Source: JAKZRT01 sp965247915 (lineage in GTDB: Bacteria; Pseudomonadota; Alphaproteobacteria; Rhodobacterales; Rhodobacteraceae). Taken from it: a stretch of DNA of 64,000 nt. The stretch's first letter is position 1. Each line of letters begins with the position of its first letter. Below, piece after piece: positions 1 through 8,713 of the stretch. The position numbers and the translations under genes were made by a program. Location: positions 496,001 through 560,000 of the forward strand of contig OZ252048.1 of NCBI GenBank assembly GCA_965247915.1, read 5' to 3'. Under the pieces are notes generated by a model. That model had not been told where the DNA came from and ran no database searches. It worked only from the letters and a program-made list of their open reading frames with translations.

Positions 1-1236
1 TCCAGCTTTGTGGGCAATTGGGTCGAGCGCAATTTTGCCGAACACATCCGGTCGCTTCTGGAAGAGAACGGCTCGCCTGTTGATCGCCTTGAATTCGCTG
101 TCGAAAAACCGTCCTCGCCCGCCGCGATACCATCCAAATCAAGCCCCAACTCCGGTGCCAGAATGAAACGCGCGCCGCAACCCGAACCCGCCGACAACCT
201 TGGCGCGCCGCTGGATGCACGATTTTCGTTCGAAAGATTTGTGGTCGGCAAGCCGAACGAACTGGCTTATGCCGCCGCGCGCCGTGTCGCCGAAGGCGGA
301 CCAACGACCTTTAATCCCCTCTTTCTTTACGGCGGCGTTGGCCTTGGCAAGACCCATCTGATGCACGCCATTGCCTGGGAACTTCGAAACAAACATTCCC
401 GGCTGCGCGTGGTGTACCTCAGCGCCGAACAGTTCATGTATCGTTTTGTGCAAGCGATCCGCGACCGGCAGATGATGGATTTCAAACAACTCTTTCGCTC
501 GGTCGACCTGTTGATGGTCGACGATGTGCAGTTCATCGCCGGCAAAGACAGCACCCAGGAAGAATTTTTCCACACGTTCAATGCGCTGGTCGACCAGAAC
601 AAACAAATCATCATTTCCGCCGACCGCGCCCCGGGCGAGATTAAGGATCTGGAAGACCGGATCAGGTCGCGCCTGCAAAGCGGGCTGATCGTCGATCTGC
701 ACCCGACCGATTACGAGCTTCGGCTTGGCATCCTGCAAACCAAGGTCAACCAGTATCGCAACGAATACCCCAATCTGGTGCTGGCCGACGGCGTGCTGGA
801 GTTTCTGGCGCACCGTATTTCGACTAATGTTCGCGTACTGGAAGGCGCGCTGATGCGGCTCTTCGCCTTTGCCTCGCTGGTGGGGCGCGAGATCACGCTG
901 GAACTGGCGCAGGATTGTCTGGCCGACATTCTGCGCGCCTCGGACCGCAAAGTCACTATAGAGGAAATTCAGCGCAAGGTCGGCGAACACTACAACATCC
1001 GGCTTTCCGACATCATCGGCCCCAAGCGCGTGCGCACCATCGCGCGGCCCCGGCAGATTGCGATGTATCTTTCCAAACAACTGACGTCGCGGTCGCTGCC
1101 CGAGATCGGACGGCGGTTCGGCGGGCGCGATCACACTACGGTAATGCACGGGGTGCGCCGGATCGAAGAGCTGAAGACCCACGACAACCAGATCGCCGAA
1201 GACGTCGAGATACTGCGCCGCACGCTGGAGGCATGA
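1..1236 (+). CDS. dnaA: Chromosomal replication initiator DnaA (5' end cut by window)
   Basis: AAA+ replication initiator that binds DnaA boxes at oriC and opens the origin. The frame is open from base 1 (S-S-F-V-G-N-W), so the true start lies upstream; the GTG at 10 is not a real start. Seen in the translation: the end of domain I (FVGNWVERNFAEHIRSLL), a Pro/Ser-rich linker, Walker A GGVGLGKTH near residue 110, Walker B LLMVDDVQF near 167, sensor/arginine region, and the C-terminal DNA-binding signature GGRDHTTVMHGVRRIEEL near 370-388. The stop overlaps the start of the next gene by 4 bases (ATGA). dnaN does not follow, unlike in many bacteria. Confidence 0.97.
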   Translation, partial: SSFVGNWVERNFAEHIRSLLEENGSPVDRLEFAVEKPSSPAAIPSKSSPNSGARMKRAPQPEPADNLGAPLDARFSFERFVVGKPNELAYAAARRVAEGGPTTFNPLFLYGGVGLGKTHLMHAIAWELRNKHSRLRVVYLSAEQFMYRFVQAIRDRQMMDFKQLFRSVDLLMVDDVQFIAGKDSTQEEFFHTFNALVDQNKQIIISADRAPGEIKDLEDRIRSRLQSGLIVDLHPTDYELRLGILQTKVNQYRNEYPNLVLADGVLEFLAHRISTNVRVLEGALMRLFAFASLVGREITLELAQDCLADILRASDRKVTIEEIQRKVGEHYNIRLSDIIGPKRVRTIARPRQIAMYLSKQLTSRSLPEIGRRFGGRDHTTVMHGVRRIEELKTHDNQIAEDVEILRRTLEA

Positions 1237-1970
1237 CCAACCTAACCCTCTACGACCACCCCAGCTCGATCTGCAGCCAAATGGCGCGGCTGGCGCAGGT
1301 TGAAAAGGGATTGAAATTCTCCCGGCGCACCATCGACATCATGGAGGCGAACGAACAGTTCGAAGCCTGGTACGTCGCGCTGAACCCCAAGGCCGTGGTG
1401 CCGACCCTGCAAATTGGTGAGGAAGTTGTCACCGATACGATACGTATCGTCACCCGTGTTCAGGAAATGGACGGTCCTGACATTTCCGGTGATGCCACGA
1501 CCGATGGCTGGCTCGCCGACATCATGGCCCCGCATTATGGCGTGCTGATGTACGCGCCCCGGCGCGATGCCGATGGCACGGTGCCCCAGGTCGAGGCGCG
1601 CGGGCGGCTGTTGGCCGGTCTTGCCCGGGCGCGGCCCGACCTTTCCGGCCTGCTGGCCGCGCGTATCGACGGTAACCGCCGTTTCAAGGCGCTTCTGGGC
1701 GATCCGGATGGTATTGCGACCCACATTGCCGCAACCGGCGCGCTGGTCAACCGGATGGCCACTGCGTTGGCCGGTCAGGACTATTTGGCGGGGCCGGCCT
1801 ATTCTCTGGCGGACTGCTTTGCCACCGCCTGTCTGGCGCGGCTTACGATTCACGGGTTCTCTGGCTGGTGGTCGGATGGCCCGGTTGCGGAGTATTACGC
1901 GCGGATGAAAGCGCGCCCCAGCTTCGCGGTCGCCGGCGTGATCGATCAGGGCAGCGAACACGACCTCTAA
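1233..1970 (+). CDS. Glutathione S-transferase-like protein
   Basis: A 245-residue soluble protein. The N-terminal stretch (TLYDHPSSICSQMARLA, then NPKAVVPTLQIGEEVVTDT) has the thioredoxin-like fold pattern of glutathione S-transferases, including the cis-proline VPTL segment; the C-terminal half is helical with the N-capping-like AYSLADCFATACLARL near residue 195-210. The substrate cannot be told. ATG at 1233 was chosen because it overlaps the dnaA stop (ATGA), suggesting translational coupling. The TAA stop is part of the 3-bp target duplication of the IS5 element just downstream, so the insertion left the protein intact. Confidence 0.75.
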   Translation: MTNLTLYDHPSSICSQMARLAQVEKGLKFSRRTIDIMEANEQFEAWYVALNPKAVVPTLQIGEEVVTDTIRIVTRVQEMDGPDISGDATTDGWLADIMAPHYGVLMYAPRRDADGTVPQVEARGRLLAGLARARPDLSGLLAARIDGNRRFKALLGDPDGIATHIAATGALVNRMATALAGQDYLAGPAYSLADCFATACLARLTIHGFSGWWSDGPVAEYYARMKARPSFAVAGVIDQGSEHDL

Positions 1971-2901
1971 GTGTCTGATCCAAAACTAATTGAGTGATTT
2001 CAGCGAGTTGTGATTCAATCGGATTGATAAGATTCGAGGGAGATCACAATGGCCTGGACTGAAACCACTCGCGCCCGATATGAACGGCATTCGGGACGCT
2101 ATGCAAGCGATTTAACCGATCAGGAATGGGGTTTGATCGCGCCATTCCTGCCGCCGCCTAAAACAACTGGTCGTCCGCGCAGCACGGCGATGCGCGATGT
2201 TCTGGATGCCATTTTGTACATCGCCAGCGCCGGGTGTGCGTGGCGTATGCTGCCCAATGATTTCCCGCCAGTGTCCACCGTGCGCTACTATTTCTATGGC
2301 TGGCGCAACGATGGCATCTTTGAAGTGATCAGCCATTTTCTGGTGGCGACGGCGCGCGAGTTTCATGGCAAGAAGCCCGGCCCCACCGCTGGTGTCATTG
2401 ATAGCCAGACCATAAAAACAACGGAAAGCGGTGGCATTTCGGGCTATGACGCGGGCAAGAAAACCAAGGGCCGCAAGCGCCACATTGTCACCGACACGCT
2501 CGGGTTTATGGTTGGGTTGGTCGTGCATAGCGCCGGTATTCAAGACCGTGATGGCGCACCGGAAGTGTTGAAATCCATCCGGTATTCCCATCCAAACTTG
2601 CGCCATATCTTTGCGGATGGCGGTTATGCCGGACCAAAGCTGCGCGACGCTCTTGAAGGCATCGGTGACTGGACAATCCAGATCGTCAAGCGCTTCGACA
2701 CTGCGGAAGGCTTCGAAGTCATTCCCGGAAGATGGGTCGTCGAGCGCACCTTCGCATGGCTCAACCGCTGCCGGCGATTGGCCAAAGATTGGGAAAAATC
2801 CATCGCAAGTTCACAGGCATGGATACTCGTTGCACATATCAGAACCCTCACGCGTAAAATTGCAAGGCATTGTAATCATGCGTAGAGTTTGAATCAGACA
2901 C
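1971..2901 (+). mobile_element. IS5-family insertion sequence (931 bp)
   Basis: Complete element with one transposase gene. Its terminal inverted repeats begin GTGTCTGATCCAAA on the left and, read inward on the opposite strand, GTGTCTGATTCAAA on the right. The flanks carry a 3-bp direct repeat TAA (1968-1970 and 2902-2904), the TNA type of target known for the IS1031 group of the IS5 family. The transposase frame is undamaged and both ends are present, so the copy looks recent and potentially active. Confidence 0.9.
2049..2885 (+). CDS. IS5-family DDE transposase
   Basis: A 278-residue transposase in a single frame. Residues 20-60 hold the DUF4096-like N-terminal segment (LTDQEWGLIAPFLPPPKTTGRPR). 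The catalytic core shows VIDSQTIKT (first Asp, near 117-125), IFADGGYAG (second Asp, near 190) and WVVERTFAWLNRCRRLAKDWE (Glu with the Y/R-type signature, near 230-250). The ATG follows a GGGAGATCACA Shine-Dalgarno-like stretch. It lies inside the inverted repeats of the element at 1971-2901 and has its full expected length. Confidence 0.96.
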   Translation: MAWTETTRARYERHSGRYASDLTDQEWGLIAPFLPPPKTTGRPRSTAMRDVLDAILYIASAGCAWRMLPNDFPPVSTVRYYFYGWRNDGIFEVISHFLVATAREFHGKKPGPTAGVIDSQTIKTTESGGISGYDAGKKTKGRKRHIVTDTLGFMVGLVVHSAGIQDRDGAPEVLKSIRYSHPNLRHIFADGGYAGPKLRDALEGIGDWTIQIVKRFDTAEGFEVIPGRWVVERTFAWLNRCRRLAKDWEKSIASSQAWILVAHIRTLTRKIARHCNHA

Positions 2902-2915
2902 TAAGGGAGCCGCGC

Positions 2916-3332
2916 TCAGGCCGTCGCGGCGGCCAGCGCGATGTCCAAAAGCGCCTTGATCGACGACCTGGTGGTACCAGCGACAATGCGGCCAAGCTCC
3001 TGATCGCCCTTCAGCACGACAAGCGTCGATCGGCGCGGGATGCCCAGGTCGCGCGAAAGCTCCGAATTTCTGTATATATCCCAGTCCACGCCGATGAATG
3101 TGATCGCCTGCTGATAGGCGGGGTTCTCGTTCAACAGCGTCCCGATGACCCGGCGCTGCGCCGCGCAGGTCACGCACCAGCTGGTGTAGAAATCCACAAA
3201 AAGGGTTTCGCCCTGGAGCAATCGCGCTTTGACCAGCCCGGGCGCGTATTCAAGCGATCCCGGAACCGCCAGCGCGAGGGATGGAAAAAGGGCTGCGGCA
3301 GAAACAGTGGTCATGAAATTGCGGCGGTTCAT
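2916..3332 (-). CDS. Exported thioredoxin-family protein
   Basis: A 138-residue thioredoxin-fold protein, probably periplasmic. The N-terminus MNRRNFMTTVSAAALFPSLALA is a signal peptide with twin arginines near the start; ATG at 3332 was preferred over an upstream in-frame ATG at 3380 because it starts the signal and follows AGAAAGGC. The redox motif is SWCVTCAAQ (CxxC, about residues 52-55), and the cis-Pro loop is GIPRRSTLVVL. It lies just downstream of the CcdA gene on the same strand. CcdA proteins pass electrons across the membrane to such partners, so it is inferred to be the substrate of CcdA, with a role in thiol reduction or cytochrome c maturation. Confidence 0.85.
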   Translation of the reverse strand: MNRRNFMTTVSAAALFPSLALAVPGSLEYAPGLVKARLLQGETLFVDFYTSWCVTCAAQRRVIGTLLNENPAYQQAITFIGVDWDIYRNSELSRDLGIPRRSTLVVLKGDQELGRIVAGTTRSSIKALLDIALAAATA

Positions 3333-3349
3333 CTGAGTGCCTTTCTGGA

Positions 3350-4069
3350 TCAAATGGAAACGGAAAGATCGAGCAGCCATATCGGCAGCGCCTGCAGCGC
3401 CCAGGCCTCGATCACTTGGTGAAGCTTGAAAAAGATGCCCAGCCCGACGACCACAAAGACCGCCCCCAGAACCGGGCGCGACCGCGTGGCAATGCGCTGC
3501 ATCACGGCCTGATTGCGCTGCATAAGGCGCCGGGTTCCATAGCCAAAACCAAGGATCAGCGTTGAAACCCCAAGCGCGAATGCGGTCATGATCGCGCCCG
3601 CGCGCATCAGGCTTTCACCCTGGCTGGCCAGCGCGATGGCCCCGCCCAGGGTCGGGCCGATACAGGGGCTCCAGACCGCGCCAAGCAAGGTGCCACCCAA
3701 AAACTGCCCCCCTGCACCGGACCTTGCCCCGCCAAGCCCCGAAATGCCCGCGTCGGCGCGTGACGCAACGCCGGCGGTCGCCGTCGCAAATCCGGCCGAA
3801 AACCAAGGGACCAAAAGGATAAACCCGAAACCCGCCATCACCAGCGCGGCAGTGCTGACTATGGTCTCGTTGTCGATCCCCAGACCGGGACCAACCAGCG
3901 CCACGCCAAGCCCAAGCACGACAAACGACAGCGACATGCCCGCCGCCAGCGCCAGAGGCCCCAACCGGCTGGCCTGCAGCGACGAGGCCAGGACAATCGG
4001 CAGCACCGGCACCACGCAGGGGTTGATCAGCGTCAAGAGCCCGGCCGCATAAGCAAATACCAATTCCAT
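3350..4069 (-). CDS. ccdA: CcdA/DsbD-type transmembrane electron-transfer protein
   Basis: A 239-residue polytopic inner-membrane protein of the CcdA family, which moves reducing equivalents from cytoplasmic thioredoxin to periplasmic thiol proteins. About six hydrophobic helices are visible. The two conserved redox cysteines lie in NPCVVPVLP (about residues 16-24) and SPCIGPTLGG (about 133-142), the family signatures. It is followed on the same strand by an exported thioredoxin-like gene 17 bases away, consistent with one transcription unit and a donor-acceptor pair. Whether the target is cytochrome c assembly or general periplasmic reduction cannot be decided here. Confidence 0.88.
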   Translation of the reverse strand: MELVFAYAAGLLTLINPCVVPVLPIVLASSLQASRLGPLALAAGMSLSFVVLGLGVALVGPGLGIDNETIVSTAALVMAGFGFILLVPWFSAGFATATAGVASRADAGISGLGGARSGAGGQFLGGTLLGAVWSPCIGPTLGGAIALASQGESLMRAGAIMTAFALGVSTLILGFGYGTRRLMQRNQAVMQRIATRSRPVLGAVFVVVGLGIFFKLHQVIEAWALQALPIWLLDLSVSI

Positions 4070-4243
4070 GACCGCAGATTTATCAGCCCGGACTGATATG
4101 TCACCGGGGCGCAGGTCGCCCTCACGCTATTGTCAGCGGAAAATAATGCGCGATCACACGATTGTGGCGCGCGCCCGCTGAACCGCAAAAAGGCCGACGC
4201 CCGCCTCAAGCCGGACCCCCATGATGATGATCACCTCGACCGG

Positions 4244-4272
4244 CAAAAAAAGGGCCGCCGTCGGCGACCCTT
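4244..4272 (-). terminator. Rho-independent terminator downstream of the HU gene
   Basis: On the minus strand a 10-bp stem AAGGGTCGCC / GGCGGCCCTT (one G-T wobble) with a 3-base loop runs straight into a run of T residues. It sits about 40 bases after the stop of the HU gene and is the only strong intrinsic terminator in this gap. The rest of 4070-4311 shows no convincing gene. Confidence 0.88.
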
Positions 4273-4311
4273 GTTGAAATCCGTTCCGGGGGCAAGCCCC
4301 GGCAATCGGTT

Positions 4312-4599
4312 TCAGCTGTTGACGCCTTCCTTCAGCGCCTTGGCGATGGTCATCTTGACCACCCTGTCGGCGTTTTTGTGAATCTGCTCGCCCGTTGCCG
4401 GATTGCGGACCATGCGCGCCGGACGATCGCGGCAATAAATCTTGCCCACGCCCGGCAGGGTAACGGCGCCGCCGGCTGAAACTTCGCTGGTGATTATCCC
4501 GGTGATCGCCCCAAGCGCAGCCGCGGCGGATTTCTTGTCGCTGCCCAGAGCTTCGGCCATAGCGGCCACGAGTTGGGTCTTTGTCATTGGTTTTGCCAT
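4312..4599 (-). CDS. hup: HU-family DNA-binding protein
   Basis: A 95-residue histone-like protein that bends DNA as a dimer. The start (MAKPMTKTQLVAAMAEALG) follows AGGAGACGATAC, a good Shine-Dalgarno at the right distance, so the longer upstream in-frame extension is not used. The body matches HU: GAITGIITSEV, VTLPGVGKIYCRDRPARMVRNPATGEQI (the beta-arm, with an RNPATGE signature), then VKMTIAKALKEGV. It is a stand-alone transcription unit with its own terminator. The YCRDRPARM segment departs slightly from classical HU-beta, so a diverged HU paralogue is possible. Confidence 0.93.
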   Translation of the reverse strand: MAKPMTKTQLVAAMAEALGSDKKSAAAALGAITGIITSEVSAGGAVTLPGVGKIYCRDRPARMVRNPATGEQIHKNADRVVKMTIAKALKEGVNS

Positions 4600-4777
4600 G
4601 TATCGTCTCCTCATGATCGCCCGCCCATTTGGGGGCTGATTGCGGCTATTTAACTGTATATTGAGGTGACACACAACGTTTCGTATAGAAAAACAAGGGA
4701 TTTTCACCGGTTTTGGTGCCTTTTTCGGCGGCAATCCTCCGATTATGGCGAAATTTCCGGTGCCCGGGCCGCGGCAC

Positions 4778-6262
4778 TTACAAAAATGCGGTCTCCTCGA
4801 AGCTGCGCAATTTCCTGGAATGGATGCGTTCAAGGGGCATTTCGCTCAAGGCCTCCATCGCCCGAATGCCGATCAAAAGGTGGCGCGAGACCTGAGTTTT
4901 ATAGAATTCGCTGGCCATGCCCGGCAGCTTCAATTCGCCGTGCAGCGGTTTGTCGGACACGCATAAAAGCGTGCCATAGGGCACCCGAAACCGGAACCCG
5001 TTGGCCGCGATCGTGGCGCTTTCCATGTCCAGCGCGATGGCCCGCGACTGGCTGAGCCGCTTGACGGGCCCCGAAGGCTCGCGCAGCTCCCAATTGCGGT
5101 TATCAAGGCTGGCGACCGTGCCGGTGCGCATGATGCGCTTCAGCTCGTAGCCCTCCAACTGGGTCACATCAGCGACGGCGTTTTCCAGGGCAATCTGGAT
5201 CTCGGCCAGCGGCGGGATCGGAACCCAAAGGGGCAAGTCGGCGTCAAGAACCTTGTCTTCGCGCAAGTAAGAATGCGCCAGCACAAAGTCACCCAAGGAT
5301 TGCGAGTTCCGCAGACCCGCGCAATGGCCCACCATCAGCCAGGCGTGGGGGCGCAGAACCGCGATGTGATCGGTCGCGGTTTTCGCGTTCGACGGGCCAA
5401 CGCCGATATTGACCAGGGTGATGCCGCCGCCATCGGGGCGTTTCAGGTGATAACTGGGCATCTGCGGCTGTTTGGCCAGCAGCGGCAACGGATCATCGGC
5501 CTTGGTGATCAGATTGTTGCCGGGGCCGACGAAGGCGTCATAGGCGCTGGCGCCATCGGCCAGCGCCTTGCGGGCGAAGTCTTCGAACTCTTCGACATAG
5601 AATTGGTAGTTGGTGAACAGGACGTGGTTCTGAAAATGCTCGGGGTCGGTGGCGGTGTAATGGGAGAGCCGCGCCAGCGAATAATCGACCCGTTGTGCGC
5701 TAAATCCCGCCAGCGCCCCGGACCCGTCGGGGTGGGTCACGTCTTCGCCGTTGGCGATGCTGTCGTTGGTGGTCGCAAGATCGGGCACGTCGAAAACATC
5801 ACGCAGCGTGAAGGTCAGCGAACTGTCGGCGGGAACCGCAAGGTCCGATTGCGCGGCCACGGCAAAGTGCACGGGCATCGGCGTGTCGGACATCCCGATC
5901 CGCACCGGGACGCTATGGTTCTTCATCAAAAGCGCGATCTGCTGTTCCAGATAGTTGGCAAAAAGGTCGGGCCGCGTGATCGTGGCCGAATAGGTGCCGG
6001 GGCGCGACACATGGCCAAAGGCAAGGCGGCTGTCGACCTGGGCGTAGCTGGTGGTGGTGATCCGGATCTCGGGATAGAAAGCGCGAATGCGGTGTGCCGG
6101 TGGGGTGCCGGTCAGGCTGTCCATGAAATGGCTGCAGAGATAGTTCACCGACTGGTCGTAAAGTTTCCGCAACAGCGCAACAGCATCCGCCGGATCGGTT
6201 ATTTGCTCGGGCGGCGGATAGGGCGGGGTGATGATAGCGGGATCTTGATATTCCTTGTTCAT
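4778..6262 (-). CDS. amn: AMP nucleosidase
   Basis: A 494-residue enzyme that hydrolyses AMP to adenine and ribose 5-phosphate. The N-terminal part matches the AMP-nucleosidase-specific domain (AHRIRAFYPEIRITTTSYAQ; SRLAFGHVSRPGTYSATITRP). The C-terminal part has the nucleoside phosphorylase fold: VGHCAGLRNSQSLGDFVLA near 320-345 and ALDMESATIAANGFRFRVPYG near 425-445, followed by LCVSDKPLHGE. Length is typical for the family. Its start overlaps the stop of adenine deaminase by 4 bases, so the two are translated together; the product adenine is the substrate of that neighbour. Confidence 0.95.
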   Translation of the reverse strand: MNKEYQDPAIITPPYPPPEQITDPADAVALLRKLYDQSVNYLCSHFMDSLTGTPPAHRIRAFYPEIRITTTSYAQVDSRLAFGHVSRPGTYSATITRPDLFANYLEQQIALLMKNHSVPVRIGMSDTPMPVHFAVAAQSDLAVPADSSLTFTLRDVFDVPDLATTNDSIANGEDVTHPDGSGALAGFSAQRVDYSLARLSHYTATDPEHFQNHVLFTNYQFYVEEFEDFARKALADGASAYDAFVGPGNNLITKADDPLPLLAKQPQMPSYHLKRPDGGGITLVNIGVGPSNAKTATDHIAVLRPHAWLMVGHCAGLRNSQSLGDFVLAHSYLREDKVLDADLPLWVPIPPLAEIQIALENAVADVTQLEGYELKRIMRTGTVASLDNRNWELREPSGPVKRLSQSRAIALDMESATIAANGFRFRVPYGTLLCVSDKPLHGELKLPGMASEFYKTQVSRHLLIGIRAMEALSEMPLERIHSRKLRSFEETAFL

Positions 6263-8067
6263 TCGGCTGCCTCGATCAGGTTTGTAAGTTCGAAACGGGT
6301 GACATCGACAAGGCCGAGGTCCGAGATGCGAAGCTCGGGGATAACCACCAGCGCCAGCAGCGAATGCTGCATATAGGCGTTGTTCAGGTTGCAGCCGCAG
6401 TCGGCCATGGCCTGCACCATGCGGTCGGCTTTCGCGGCGACCTCGGCGGCAGGTCTGTCCGACATCAGGCCCGCTATGGGGAGTTCGACCAGGGCTTTCT
6501 CGGCCCCGTCCTGCCAGACCGTGATACCGCCGCCAACCTCGCCCAGCCGGTTGGCGGTGGCGGCCATGTTGTCGCAGTCGGTGCCGACGACAATCATATG
6601 GTGGCTGTCGTGCGCCACGGTCGAGGCCATGGCCATGCGGCCCTTATATCCGAAGCCCGAGACGAAGCCGTTTGTCACGCCGCCGGTGCCGCGATGCCGT
6701 TCAACGAGCGCGATCTGGGCGAGATCCTGCTTTTCGTCGGGCAAAAGCATACCCTGCTCAACCTTGAGCACCGTGCTAAGTGATTGAGTTGGCGCCTGAT
6801 TTTCGATAACGCCAATGACTTTGACAGTCACTTTATCCGCACCCGGCGGTGCCGTGATCACAAAATCGGCGGCAGTCAGCCTCTTGCCCAGATTGACTGT
6901 GTCGCGGGCGCTGGCGGGCCAGTCGAGGTGCGGGCATTCTACTGTGATCACACCGTCTTTCGCGACGCTGTGACCCCGAGCAAAAACCACTTCGATAGGC
7001 AGGGCGGTCAAATCGCTGGTCAGGATCATATCGGCCCGCCTTCCGGGTGAAATAGACCCTATTTCGCGTTCCAGCCCAAAGTGTGTTGCGGTGTTGATCG
7101 TCGCCATTTGAAGCGCGATCAGCGGATCCGCGCCGCAGCTTATCGCGTGGCGCACCGCCCGGTTCATATGCCCGTCACCCACCAGCGTGCCGGAATGGCT
7201 GTCGTCGGTGCACAGGATGAAATTGCGCGGGTCGAGGCCCTTTTCGGTAACGGCGGTGATCTGGGCCTCCACGTCGTACCAGGCCGACCCAAGCCGCATC
7301 ATTGACCGCATACCCTGCCGCACGCGGGCAATCGCGTCCGCCTCATTGGTGCCCTCGTGGTCATCGGCAGGCCCGCCCGCCACGTACGCCGCAAAGGCGG
7401 GCCCGAGATCGGGGCTGGCGTAATGGCCGCCGACGGTTTTGCCCGCGTCTTGCGTCGCGGCAATTTCGGCCAGCATCGCCTGGCTGCCCGCCGAAACGCC
7501 GTGAAAGTTCATCATCTCGCCCAGACCGATGATGCCGGGCCATGCCATCGCTTGCGTCACGTCATCAGGCCCGATCTCGAACCCGGTGGTCTCGAGCCCC
7601 GGCGCCGAGGGCGCGCAGGATGGCATTTGCGTGAAAATGTTGATCGGCTGCATCAGCGCCTCGTCGTGCATGCACCGCACACCGTCCAGCCCCAGGACAT
7701 TGGCGATCTCGTGCGGGTCGGTGAACATCGACGTGGTGCCATGCGGGATCACCGCAGCCGCGAACTCGGCCGGCGTCAGCATGCCCGATTCGATGTGCAT
7801 ATGCCCGTCGCACAGGCCCGGGATCAGGTACCGACCGCCTGCGTCCAGCGTCTCGGTGCCCTCGCCAACACAATGATTTGCATCAGGCCCGACATAGGCA
7901 AAACGGCCCGATTTGACGGCCACGGACCAGCCATCGAGCACTTCGCGGGTATGCACGCTGACGACCCGCGCATTTGTGATCACAAGATCGGCCGGGGCGC
8001 GACCTGCCGCCACCGCAACAAGATCAGCGGCGACCGATTGCCAAGGGGGGAAAACTTGAGTTCGCAT
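6259..8067 (-). CDS. ade: Adenine deaminase (Ade type)
   Basis: A 602-residue amidohydrolase that converts adenine to hypoxanthine and ammonia. Metal-binding and catalytic segments are visible: GLCDGHMHIESGMLTPAEFA (HxH), VGGHYASPDLGPAF, and LCTDDSHSGTLVGDGHMNR; the C-terminal ade-specific domain includes AHDSHHMIVVGTDCDNM. ATG at 8067 (MRTQVFPPWQS) was chosen because the upstream extension to 8184 has no family similarity and would run into the divergent gene. With the overlapping AMP nucleosidase downstream it forms an AMP to adenine to hypoxanthine salvage pair. Confidence 0.93.
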   Translation of the reverse strand: MRTQVFPPWQSVAADLVAVAAGRAPADLVITNARVVSVHTREVLDGWSVAVKSGRFAYVGPDANHCVGEGTETLDAGGRYLIPGLCDGHMHIESGMLTPAEFAAAVIPHGTTSMFTDPHEIANVLGLDGVRCMHDEALMQPINIFTQMPSCAPSAPGLETTGFEIGPDDVTQAMAWPGIIGLGEMMNFHGVSAGSQAMLAEIAATQDAGKTVGGHYASPDLGPAFAAYVAGGPADDHEGTNEADAIARVRQGMRSMMRLGSAWYDVEAQITAVTEKGLDPRNFILCTDDSHSGTLVGDGHMNRAVRHAISCGADPLIALQMATINTATHFGLEREIGSISPGRRADMILTSDLTALPIEVVFARGHSVAKDGVITVECPHLDWPASARDTVNLGKRLTAADFVITAPPGADKVTVKVIGVIENQAPTQSLSTVLKVEQGMLLPDEKQDLAQIALVERHRGTGGVTNGFVSGFGYKGRMAMASTVAHDSHHMIVVGTDCDNMAATANRLGEVGGGITVWQDGAEKALVELPIAGLMSDRPAAEVAAKADRMVQAMADCGCNLNNAYMQHSLLALVVIPELRISDLGLVDVTRFELTNLIEAAE

Positions 8068-8155
8068 GACCAAAGATGCCACCGCTTGCGACCACCTACA
8101 AGGGGCCGGGTCGACGGGCCGCGAAAATCGCGGCAAACTGGGCACCGGAGGGGCC

Positions 8156-8662
8156 ATGCTGAGATTTGTCGAACGCAATGCCAAATGGCCGAAACTGATC
8201 GCCCTGATCGTGATTTCGACCGCTATCTGGTATTTTCTGGCGGGCTATGCCGACGATTTCACCCATTCCATCGGCAAGCCAACCCTGCCCGACCTCGCCC
8301 TGAAAACCGGCGATTTGTACGCTTACGCGCAGAGCTATTCGCGTGGTGCTATTAGGCTCTATCTCACCCGGATCGCGCCCCTTTACGTGCTTTATCCGGC
8401 GGCTCTGGGCCTGACGCTGGCCTTTGCTTTGCAAATCAGCGGCGCACCTCGCTTGGCAGTGATGCTGCCCCTTGCTGCGATTTTGACCGACTACGCCGAA
8501 AACGCCACGATCATTGCCGTGCTTCTGACCGCCGACGAGCCGCTGCCGGGACTTGGGGTGCTGGCCAGCCTGCTGACCAAAGTCAAATTCGGCCTCTACG
8601 GGCTGGCAGGGGCTGCGTTGATTTTCTTCGCGTTCCGACGTGTGATGTCGCAAAAAAGCTAG
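8156..8662 (+). CDS. Small integral membrane protein of unknown function
   Basis: A 168-residue protein not assigned to a known family. Four hydrophobic segments are visible: PKLIALIVISTAIWYFLAGY near 10-30, LYVLYPAALGLTLAFALQI near 75-95, LAVMLPLAAILTDYAENATI near 100-125, and FGLYGLAGAALIFFAF near 145-162, implying four membrane passes. ATG at 8156 was chosen for its CCGGAGGGG ribosome-binding site; a 30-codon in-frame extension to 8066 would abut the divergent adenine deaminase start. It is transcribed divergently from the purine-salvage pair and ahead of the CoA cluster, but nothing ties it functionally to either. Confidence 0.7.
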   Translation: MLRFVERNAKWPKLIALIVISTAIWYFLAGYADDFTHSIGKPTLPDLALKTGDLYAYAQSYSRGAIRLYLTRIAPLYVLYPAALGLTLAFALQISGAPRLAVMLPLAAILTDYAENATIIAVLLTADEPLPGLGVLASLLTKVKFGLYGLAGAALIFFAFRRVMSQKS

Positions 8663-8713
8663 CGCGCGGATGGCCGAACGTGCCCCATGCCAGCAACATC
8701 GAGGGAAAACGCT

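Noticed and set aside
139..1182. Long open frame antisense to dnaA
   Set aside because: Mirror frame of a high-GC gene; no family similarity, no ribosome-binding site, and the sense strand is clearly dnaA.
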